The notes under the pieces: model-generated | Seen by the model: only the letters and a program-made list of their open reading frames with translations | Told to the model about the DNA's origin: nothing | Database searches by the model: none | Made by a program: the position numbers and the translations under genes | Assembly: GCA_036971475.1 (NCBI GenBank) | Contig: JBAIZL010000376.1 | Span: 1,583,501 to 1,647,500 of the forward strand | DNA from: Prosapia bicincta | Lineage: Eukaryota > Arthropoda > Insecta > Hemiptera > Cercopidae | Direction: 5' to 3' | Length of the DNA stretch: 64,000 nt | Shown: piece after piece, positions 55,793 through 64,000 of the stretch | Layout: every line of letters starts with the position of its first letter | Numbering within the stretch: position 1 is the stretch's first letter

Positions 55793-58700
55793 ATCTGGAG
55801 AGAAATCATATAAATATAAAACCAATTGTGGTTATCATCGCCAAACAAAATCGATTTCAATTCGAGAAGCGTGTAAAGTTTATAACGTTAAACTGACAAC
55901 TCTTTCCAGACATTTGGCTTATTTTAAAAAATCTGGAGAGAAATCATATAAATATAAAACCAATTGTGGTTATCATCGCCAAACAAAATCGATTTCAATT
56001 CGAGAAGCGTGTAAAGTTTATAACGTTAAACTGACAACTCTTTCCAGACATTTGGCTTATTTTAAAAAATCTGGAGAGAAATCATATAAATATAAAACCA
56101 ATTGTGGTTATCATCGCCAAACAAAATCAATTTCAATTCGAGAAGCGTGTAAAGTTTATAACGTTAAACTGGCAACTCTTTCCAGACATTTGGCTTATTT
56201 TAAAAAATCTGGAGAGAAATCATATAAATATAAAACCAATTGTGGTTATCATCGCCAAACAAAATCGATTTCAATTCGAGAAGCGTGTAAAGTTTATAAC
56301 GTTAAACTGACAACTCTTTCCAGACATTTGGCTTATTTTAAAAAATCTGGAGAGAAATCATATAAATATAAAACCAATTGTGGTTATCATCGCCAAACAA
56401 AATCGATTTCAATTCGAGAAGCGTGTAAAGTTTATAACGTTAAACTGACAACTCTTTCCAGACATTTGGCTTATTTTAAAAAATCTGGAGAGAAATCATA
56501 TAAATATAAAACCAATTGTGGTTATCATCGCCAAACAAAATCGATTTCAATTCGAGAAGCGTGTAAAGTTTATAACGTTAAACTGACAACTCTTTCCAGA
56601 CATTTGGCTTATTTTAAAAAATCTGGAGAGAAATCATATAAATATAAAACCAATTGTGGTTATCATCGCCAAACAAAATCGATTTCAATTCGAGAAGCGT
56701 GTAAAGTTTATAACGTTAAACTGGCAACTCTTTCCAGACATTTGGCTTATTTTAAAAAATCTGGAGAGAAATCATATAAATATAAAACCAATTGTGGTTA
56801 TCATCGCCAAACAAAATCGATTTCAATTCGAGAAGCGTGTAAAGTTTATAACGTTAAACTGACAACTCTTTCCAGACATTTGGCTTATTTTAAAAAATCT
56901 GGAGAGAAATCATATAAATATAAAACCAATTGTGGTTATCATCGCCAAACAAAATCGATTTCAATTCGAGAAGCGTGTAAAGTTTATAACGTTAAACTGA
57001 CAACTCTTTCCAGACATTTGGCTTATTTTAAAAAATCTGGAGAGAAATCATATAAATATAAAACCAATTGTGGTTATCATCGCCAAACAAAATCGATTTC
57101 AATTCGAGAAGCGTGTAAAGTTTATAACGTTAAACTGGCAACTCTTTCCAGACATTTGGCTTATTTTAAAAAATCTGGAGAGAAATCATATAAATATAAA
57201 ACCAATTGTGGTTATCATCGCCAAACAAAATCGATTTCAATTCGAGAAGCGTGTAAAGTTTATAACGTTAAACTGACAACTCTTTCCAGACATTTGGCTT
57301 ATTTTAAAAAATCTGGAGAGAAATCATATAAATATAAAACCAATTGTGGTTATCATCGCCAAACAAAATCGATTTCAATTCGAGAAGCGTGTAAAGTTTA
57401 TAACGTTAAACTGGCAACTCTTTCCAGACATTTGGCTTATTTTAAAAAATCTGGAGAGAAATCATATAAATATAAAACCAATTGTGGTTATCATCGCCAA
57501 ACAAAATCGATTTCAATTCGAGAAGCGTGTAAAGTTTATAACGTTAAACTGGCAACTCTTTCCAGACATTTGGCTTATTTTAAAAAATCTGGAGAGAAAT
57601 CATATAAATATAAAACCAATTGTGGTTATCATCGCCAAACAAAATCGATTTCAATTCGAGAAGCGTGTAAAGTTTATAACGTTAAACTGACAACTCTTTC
57701 CAGACATTTGGCTTATTTTAAAAAATCTGGAGAGAAATCATATAAATATAAAACCAATTGTGGTTATCATCGCCAAACAAAATCGATTTCAATTCGAGAA
57801 GCGTGTAAAGTTTATAACGTTAAACTGGCAACTCTTTCCAGACATTTGGCTTATTTTAAAAAATCTGGAGAGAAATCATATAAATATAAAACCAATTGTG
57901 GTTATCATCGCCAAACAAAATCGATTTCAATTCGAGAAGCGTGTAAAGTTTATAACGTTAAACTGACAACTCTTTCCAGACATTTGGCTTATTTTAAAAA
58001 ATCTGGAGAGAAATCATATAAATATAAAACCAATTGTGGTTATCATCGCCAAACAAAATCGATTTCAATTCGAGAAGCGTGTAAAGTTTATAACGTTAAA
58101 CTGGCAACTCTTTCCAGACATTTGGCTTATTTTAAAAAATCTGGAGAGAAATCATATAAATATAAAACCAATTGTGGTTATCATCGCCAAACAAAATCGA
58201 TTTCAATTCGAGAAGCGTGTAAAGTTTATAACGTTAAACTGACAACTCTTTCCAGACATTTGGCTTATTTTAAAAAATCTGGAGAGAAATCATATAAATA
58301 TAAAACCAATTGTGGTTATCATCGCCAAACAAAATCGATTTCAATTCGAGAAGCGTGTAAAGTTTATAACGTTAAACTGGCAACTCTTTCCAGACATTTG
58401 GCTTATTTTAAAAAATCTGGAGAGAAATCATATAAATATAAAACCAATTGTGGTTATCATCGCCAAACAAAATCGATTTCAATTCGAGAAGCGTGTAAAG
58501 TTTATAACGTTAAACTGACAACTCTTTCCAGACATTTGGCTTATTTTAAAAAATCTGGAGAGAAATCATATAAATATAAAACCAATTGTGGTTATCATCG
58601 CCAAACAAAATCGATTTCAATTCGAGAAGCGTGTAAAGTTTATAACGTTAAACTGGCAACTCTTTCCAGACATTTGGCTTATTTTAAAAAATCTGGAGAG

Positions 58701-59418
58701 AAATCATATAAATATAAAACCAATTGTGGTTATCATCGCCAAACAAAATCGATTTCAATTCGAGAAGCGTGTAAAGTTTATAACGTTAAACTGACAACTC
58801 TTTCCAGACATTTGGCTTATTTTAAAAAATCTGGAGAGAAATCATATAAATATAAAACCAATTGTGGTTATCATCGCCAAACAAAATCGATTTCAATTCG
58901 AGAAGCGTGTAAAGTTTATAACGTTAAACTGGCAACTCTTTCCAGACATTTGGCTTATTTTAAAAAATCTGGAGAGAAATCATATAAATATAAAACCAAT
59001 TGTGGTTATCATCGCCAAACAAAATCGATTTCAATTCGAGAAGCGTGTAAAGTTTATAACGTTAAACTGGCAACTCTTTCCAGACATTTGGCTTATTTTA
59101 AAAAATCTGGAGAGAAATCATATAAATATAAAACCAATTGTGGTTATCATCGCCAAACAAAATCGATTTCAATTCGAGAAGCGTGTAAAGTTTATAACGT
59201 TAAACTGACAACTCTTTCCAGACATTTGGCTTATTTTAAAAAATCTGGAGAGAAATCATATAAATATAAAACCAATTGTGGTTATCATCGCCAAACAAAA
59301 TCGATTTCAATTCGAGAAGCGTGTAAAGTTTATAACGTTAAACTGACAACTCTTTCCAGACATTTGGCTTATTTTAAAAAATCTGGAGAGAAATCATATA
59401 AATATAAAACCAATTGTG
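55793..59418 (+). repeat. 138-bp chimeric tandem repeat, right block (26 units plus part)
   Basis: After 32 bp completing unit 8, units start at ATTGTG 55825 and recur every 138 bp; the last ATTGTG is at 59413, exactly 26 x 138 later, where the sequence returns to plain pogo B ('attgtgacaccaacc'). Units are nearly identical; the main variable site is aaactgGcaac/aaactgAcaac, which alternates regularly in units 14-23. One unit (56125) has 'atcaattt' for 'atcgattt'. With the left block the original array had 34 units. Confidence 0.98.
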
Positions 59419-59453
59419 ACACCAACCGAGTTTTTAATGATGAAGAAGAGTAG
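55793..59453 (+). CDS. Poly-HTH reading frame, 3' part
   Basis: The frame continues from the left block through 26 more 46-residue units (Ala or Thr at the variable LATL/LTTL site) into CDTNRVFNDEEE and a TAG at 59451. In locus 1 that codon is AAG (EEEKPLVAY), so the stop is a point change. Both copies of the RTE target duplication carry it, so it arose before that insertion. The present upstream part is family A leader sequence, giving no natural start. A second frame (MVIIAKQNRFQFEK) is also open over pairs of units. Confidence 0.5.
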
Positions 59454-59594
59454 CTCCCGTGTGGAGTTGTTAGTCTCCCATCGGGCGCCTCCCTAGGTGG
59501 CGGATAAGGGAAAGCTCACCAGATATGGTGGGTACCGAGGAAATAAAATACTCGGGGCGGACCAAAACTAACACTGCTGCCTTGTAGGGAGATA

Positions 59595-59777
59595 TTGGTT
59601 TATCAAAGGCTAAAGGAAGACAACCTTGAAAATAAATTACCTGGTCCTCCAGGTTGGGGGTTATGCAATGGGCCAACTCCCCATTCATATAAAAAACCTA
59701 AAATGTTAAAAAGTCTAATAGAATACAGCCGGATGGATTTAAAGGAATACGACAAAAGCTATGGAAACGGACAATGA
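59595..59777 (+). CDS. RTE short ORF1
   Basis: 60 codons (MVYQRLKEDNLENKLPGPPG... ending SYGNGQ) whose TGA overlaps the ORF2 ATG (ATGA at 59774-59777). RTE elements often have a small ORF1 in this position. No known domain. An alternative is that translation starts elsewhere in the leader. The upstream ~140 bases are GC-rich with hairpins such as CGCC...GGCG. Confidence 0.5.
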   Translation: MVYQRLKEDNLENKLPGPPGWGLCNGPTPHSYKKPKMLKSLIEYSRMDLKEYDKSYGNGQ

Positions 59778-62659
59778 ATATTGGAACGTGGAATATTCAA
59801 GGTTTAAATAATAAATTTGAAGAAGTGATTAAAGAATTAGAAATCAGAAAACAAGATATTATTGTCTTATCTGAAACTAAAAAAAAAGGAAATGGCAGCG
59901 AAATTAAGGGATCATTCATACATTTTTACAGTGGTGTACAGAAGCATCAAAGAGCAAAACGTGGAATCTCTGTATTAATAAGGAAAAAATTAAAAACTTA
60001 TGTCACTAACTGGCAACCAATTGACGAAAACCTAATCAGAATTAATATGAATTTTCATGGATACAAATTGGTAATATTAGGAGTGTATGCTATAAATGAA
60101 GATGTTTTATTATGTAAGAAAGATGATTTTTTCAATAAATTGAACGGAATAATAGAGGAAATTGGAAATACAAGAGAAGTTATTCTTGCAGGAGACTTCA
60201 ATAGTAGAACTGGAAGACAGATTGGAAACAAAATAATTGGACCATTTGGAGAAAATATTGTAAATGAAAATGGAAGCAGATTAATAGACATTTGTGAACA
60301 AAACTCCTTGAAAGTCTTGAATGGTTTTTACCAACATAAAGAAATACATAAATATACTTGGTATAGAGAAACAATGCAGCAGAAATCAATAATTGATTAT
60401 ATTATAGTAAAACAGAAAACAAAACTAAAAATACAAGATGTTAGAGTATACAGAGGTGTGAAACTTAGTGATCATTTTATAGTCAATTCTAAAATATTAT
60501 TTCCATTTAAAAAATTAAACAATAAAGATAAAGAAAAAGAACAATATGTTGAAAAGGGTATCAAATTGAATCTTCCTAAATATAATTTACAGAGTTTGGA
60601 AAATGAGAGTACTGTATACTTATATAGGAAGAGGTTAGATGAAAAATTAACAGAAACTCATTGGGATACAACAGAAAAACAATACCAATATATTTCAAAA
60701 GTAATACATGAATCAGCAAAAGAAGCTTTAGGTGAAATTGATATTAAAGATAAAAAGAATACGTTTTATTATTGGGATGAAGAAATTAAAAAAGAAGTGA
60801 AGATTAAAAAAGAGAAATATTTAAAATGGTTAAATACAAAGAAAATTGATGATAAAATAGAACTTAATGCACAACAAGCAAAAATTAGAAGAATGGTTGC
60901 AGAATCAAAAAACAGAAGTTGGGAACAATCATGCCAAAAGATAGAATCTTTTATTGGAGGGAAAAGAAGTACAGAAGCTTGGAAAACTTTGAAAACATTA
61001 AGAAAAAACTCTAAGGAGTCACAACAAATGACATATATTGATTTTCAAACGTGGGAGGAATATTTTAAAAACTTATTAACAGAATGCAGAGAAGAACATT
61101 TGGAAAAAAATCAAAATGAAATACCAGAAACAGTAAATAATACCTATCTAAATTTGGATATGGAAATAGTGATACAGGCAATAAAATCTATGAAAAATGG
61201 AAGAGCTTCAGGACCTGGAGGAATTCCAGCCGAACTATTAAAGTATGGTACAAATAAATTATTTGCAAATTTGAAGGAACTTTTTGAAAAATGTTTGAAT
61301 GGAGAAGAGACACCAGAAGAGTGGAAAATAGGCTATATATCCACATTACATAAGAAAGGTAATAAGAAGCAATGTGAAAACTATAGAGGAATAACAGTTA
61401 CAAATACATTGAGCAGAATTTATGGAAAAATAATTAAGCAATATTTAGAAAATGAATACAAGGATATGGAGGCTGAGGAACAGGCAGGTTTTAGAAGAGG
61501 AAGATCAACGATAGATCACTTATTCTGCTTAGAACAAATAATTGAAAAGAAAGTAATTCGTTTACAACCTCTCCATTTAGTATTTATAGATATAGAAAAA
61601 GCTTATGATAATGTACCATTATCAAAGTTATGGGTAGTGTTAAAGTCAAATGCTATAAGTCAAACTATAATCAAGGCAATTCAAAATTTATATAAAAATT
61701 CTATTTCCAAAATAAAAATAGGAAACAATCTGTCAACAGGTTTTGAAGTAACAAAAGGATTACGCCAAGGATGCTGTCTGTCACCCACATTATATAAAAT
61801 TTATACAGAAAAGGTTTTGAAAAATTGGAAGAATAAATGCAAAGGAATGGGAATCCCAGTAAACAATATCACAATTTATTCTTTACAATTTGCAGATGAC
61901 CAATTGATTTTAGCTCAAGATTATGAAGACATTGAATATATGACTCGAAAGATAATAGGAGAATACAAACTATGGGGATTGAATGTTAATATGAATAAAA
62001 CTAAATACATGGTCATAGGAGAAAAAAGTAAAGACTTAATAATAGAAGAAGAAAATATTAAAAGAATATCACATGTTGAGGAATGTAAGTATTTGGGAAT
62101 GAAAATTACAAATGATGGGAAACAAGATAAAGAAATTGGATCGAAAATAAATTTGGGAAAAACAACAATTTCAATGTTAAATGGAATTTTATGGGATAAA
62201 CATATAACTAATCAATCAAAAAAAATTTTTAATACAATAGTACGAAGCATAATGACATATGGATCAGACGTTTGGATATTGAAATCAACATTGACAAAGA
62301 AATTATTGGCAACTGAGATGGACTTTTGGAGACGTTCTGCGAGAATATCAAGATTGGATAAGATCCGAAATCAAATAATTAGAGATAAAATGGAAGTACA
62401 AAATTTAATTACAGATTTTGTAGAACAAAAACAGTTAATTTGGTATGGACATACGAAAAGGATGAATGATGAAAGACTACCAAAGATGTTGTTGGAATGG
62501 ACACCACCAGGGAGAAGACGAAGGGGAAGACCATCGAAAACGTGGATACAGGAAATTAGTTCATCTTTAATCAAATGGGATATACCAGAAAACTTGTGGA
62601 CAGATAGGGATGAGTGGAAAAACAAAATTAAAAACTGTATTTCATTAGACTTAGGTTAA
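59774..62659 (+). CDS. RTE ORF2: APE endonuclease and reverse transcriptase
   Basis: 961 aa. Endonuclease motifs: TWNIQGLN, SETK (E34), AGDFNSRTG (D141, N143) and LSDHFIV (232-234). Reverse transcriptase: ENYRGIT, AGFRRGRSTIDHLF, FIDIEKAYDNV (D606), KGLRQGCCLSP, LQFADD (FADD 706-709), then ECKYLGMKIT. The C-terminus WYGHTKRM...LPKMLLEW...GRRRRGRP is the standard RTE tail. No stop or frameshift, so it may be active. The codon use is very A-rich compared with family A. Confidence 0.94.
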   Translation: MNIGTWNIQGLNNKFEEVIKELEIRKQDIIVLSETKKKGNGSEIKGSFIHFYSGVQKHQRAKRGISVLIRKKLKTYVTNWQPIDENLIRINMNFHGYKLVILGVYAINEDVLLCKKDDFFNKLNGIIEEIGNTREVILAGDFNSRTGRQIGNKIIGPFGENIVNENGSRLIDICEQNSLKVLNGFYQHKEIHKYTWYRETMQQKSIIDYIIVKQKTKLKIQDVRVYRGVKLSDHFIVNSKILFPFKKLNNKDKEKEQYVEKGIKLNLPKYNLQSLENESTVYLYRKRLDEKLTETHWDTTEKQYQYISKVIHESAKEALGEIDIKDKKNTFYYWDEEIKKEVKIKKEKYLKWLNTKKIDDKIELNAQQAKIRRMVAESKNRSWEQSCQKIESFIGGKRSTEAWKTLKTLRKNSKESQQMTYIDFQTWEEYFKNLLTECREEHLEKNQNEIPETVNNTYLNLDMEIVIQAIKSMKNGRASGPGGIPAELLKYGTNKLFANLKELFEKCLNGEETPEEWKIGYISTLHKKGNKKQCENYRGITVTNTLSRIYGKIIKQYLENEYKDMEAEEQAGFRRGRSTIDHLFCLEQIIEKKVIRLQPLHLVFIDIEKAYDNVPLSKLWVVLKSNAISQTIIKAIQNLYKNSISKIKIGNNLSTGFEVTKGLRQGCCLSPTLYKIYTEKVLKNWKNKCKGMGIPVNNITIYSLQFADDQLILAQDYEDIEYMTRKIIGEYKLWGLNVNMNKTKYMVIGEKSKDLIIEEENIKRISHVEECKYLGMKITNDGKQDKEIGSKINLGKTTISMLNGILWDKHITNQSKKIFNTIVRSIMTYGSDVWILKSTLTKKLLATEMDFWRRSARISRLDKIRNQIIRDKMEVQNLITDFVEQKQLIWYGHTKRMNDERLPKMLLEWTPPGRRRRGRPSKTWIQEISSSLIKWDIPENLWTDRDEWKNKIKNCISLDLG

Positions 62660-62708
62660 AATGTAAAACATTGTAAAAAACCTGTCATAATAAAAAAGAA
62701 GAGTAGCT

Positions 62709-63092
62709 TTTAGTCGCCTATATAGAAAATGTTGCTAAAATGGACTATGGGCTAACAAAAAAAGGAGTTAAGCAATTGGCATATAAATTTGCTATTGCAA
62801 ATGAAAAAAAATACCCTGAAAAGTGGAATGAGGAAAAAATCGCCGGAGAAGAATGGATGTGGTGGATCATGAGAAGGCATGCCATGCAAATAAACTGTCT
62901 GTAAGAAAACCGGAAGCAACCAGTCCGTCGCGGTTGTTTTAATAAAACAAATATCAAGTGCTTTTTCGATAACATAGAAGTTCACAATCGGTTCGGTCCC
63001 ATTCCTCCCCATAGAATCTGGAACATTGATGAAACTGGACTGTCAACCGTTCAGACTCCGTCCTTCATAGTAGCTCCAAAGGGTGTTAAGCA
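62709..63092 (+). pseudogene. Pogo B transposase, locus 2, continuation after the RTE
   Basis: Matches 33060-33439 of locus 1: VAYIENVAKMDYGLTKKGVK, EEWMWWIMRRH (R to W), then a 5-bp duplication ('ggcatgccatgcaaat' at about 62877-62890) that shifts the frame, the shared frame change near 62940, and WNIDETGLSTVQ before KGVKQ, where element C begins. Confidence 0.82.
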
Positions 63093-64000
63093 ACAGGGAA
63101 GCAATCAACCAAGAGCACCAAACCCCAGCACGTCCAAAAGGCCTAGAAGTGCGACTTCCAATCCCTCTCCAGTGGAGGGAGGAAAGAAGAAACTGAAGCT
63201 GGGACAAGGGGGGGATGCTGCAGTGTCTTCGGGCACATAGCGCGATACCCTTCGGCAAAAGCTAGCAATTGTCCCAGTTAGTTACCCAGAGAGACAACTC
63301 TCGGAAGAGATGGCGTTGGAGCTGGAGGAGCTGTTCTTCTCGGAACTGCTGTCGCTGAGACGGAGAGTGGGGATAGAGGGTTGAGGACAGAATACTTAGA
63401 GGGGGGGGGGCTCTAAATGTCGTATGATCCTCACGGGAGAGCCTAGAGTGGGTCCTTCGGGCCTTGCCAAGTTTCGCCCTGAGTGAGGGGGTAAAGTTGA
63501 GGGCAGGGCCACCCAAGGAGATCTTTTGCATTGCAAAGATCAATGTCAAACCCTACAATGACAAGGAGCAGGAAGAGATCCTGAAGGTGGTCAAAACCCA
63601 GAACCCTGGGATAGTTCACGATATTTGGAAGGTGATTGTTAGGAAAAGGGAGGATGCAGGTCTTACCCTGATCCTGTATATAGGAGAGGACTCCCTCAGG
63701 GCACTGCGGAACAACAACCTGAGGGTGAACGTGGGGCTGAGACAGGCCACGTTCAAGGTGCTCTCTAGTCCTGGGGCTGCTCTGCGGACCCAGGCAACTG
63801 CGAAGTAAGCAGAACAATGATCAAGATCCTCCAAGTGAACCTTGCAGGGCAGCTAGTGCTGTCGTGTGTAGGATGCTGGACAGGGGAGAGGTGGACTTGG
63901 TTCTCATCAAGGAGCCATGTATTTCTGGAGGACGAATATGCGGGCTGGCGACATCTGGAGGTACGTTGCTGTATGATAAGGACTCCGGTGTTCCCAGGAC
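63093..64000 (+). mobile_element. Element C locus 2, running off the window edge
   Basis: Same join to pogo B as at 33440 and nearly identical sequence. The ORF1 tail with the DUF4780-like part ends at TAA 63806-63808 (ALRTQATAK). ORF2 starts at ATG 63817 (MIKILQVNL), with the same one-base shift soon after, then LIKEPCISGG. Small differences are seen (for example 'acaagggggggatg' versus 'acaacggggggatg', and 'gagag' missing near 63330). Both loci share the lesions, so element C was broken before the locus was copied. Confidence 0.8.

Larger units (their letters stand above)
59456..62695 (+). mobile_element. RTE-like non-LTR retrotransposon, full length, apparently intact
   Basis: AAGAAGAGTAGCT flanks it at 59443-59455 and 62696-62708 (up to 13 bp; the first As are ambiguous with the A-rich tail). 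It has a 5' UTR of about 140 bp, a short ORF1 overlapping ORF2 by ATGA, one long ORF2 and a very short 3' UTR (about 36 bp). This compact plan, with no RNase H, is characteristic of RTE elements. Without it the pogo B sequence reads continuously, as at 33040-33070. Confidence 0.93.

Noticed and set aside
56104..59208. MVIIAKQNRFQFEK... ORFs within the satellite
   Set aside because: They are the second open frame of the same repeat, ending wherever the A-form unit creates a stop; not separate genes.
48989..59418. CRISPR-like array
   Set aside because: Units are contiguous 138-bp tandem copies with no unique spacers, in a eukaryotic transposon context.

Overview
This is a repeat-dense piece of an animal genome, most likely an insect or another arthropod. 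The evidence is AT-rich DNA, spliced transposon genes, and a mix of I-like, RTE-like and R1-like non-LTR retrotransposons with pogo/Tigger, PIF/Harbinger and Helitron DNA transposons. No single-copy host gene is recognisable. Nearly every coding region belongs to a mobile element, so the window reads as a stack of nested insertions.

The dominant family, called 'family A' here, is an I-like non-LTR retrotransposon. It has ORF1 with three CCHC knuckles, ORF2 with APE-type endonuclease, reverse transcriptase and RNase H, a structured GC-rich 5' end, and a 3' end formed by a short hairpin next to poly(A). About 17 insertions are visible, and all but one diverged piece lie on the minus strand. Four have complete 5' ends: 396-5545 (internal deletion), 18654-30126 (host of a nested copy, with a divergent ORF1), 21783-27537 (nested in the previous one, one frameshift) and 50075-55792 (both ORFs open). 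Target-site duplications of 11-14 bp can be read for all four.

Left third (1-18600): copy A1; a duplicated 5' end of a pogo-like transposon ('pogo A'); a Helitron helicase remnant; a SINE-like segment; then pogo A itself (8173-12740), with inverted termini, a transposase broken by three family A insertions, and a C-terminal zinc-finger-like segment. Scattered fragments and non-coding DNA follow.

Middle (18600-48780): the nested pair of family A elements; a second pogo-like element ('pogo B', from 32349) carrying a 5'-truncated R1-like retrotransposon ('element C'); a PIF/Harbinger transposon (35267-40070, TAA duplication) inserted into a family A copy, with a MADF-domain gene and a nuclease gene on opposite strands; several truncated family A copies; and a Helitron 3' end at 46131.

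Right third (48780-64000): a second copy of the pogo B/element C locus. A 53-bp family A 3'-hairpin insertion in its helix-turn-helix exon has given rise to a 138-bp tandem repeat of 34 units, now split by the intact family A element. Each unit joins the retrotransposon hairpin to the transposase DNA-binding segment and keeps the reading frame. An intact RTE-like element (59456-62695, target-site duplication of about 13 bp) sits just past the array. This retrotransposon-transposase chimeric satellite is the most unusual thing in the window.
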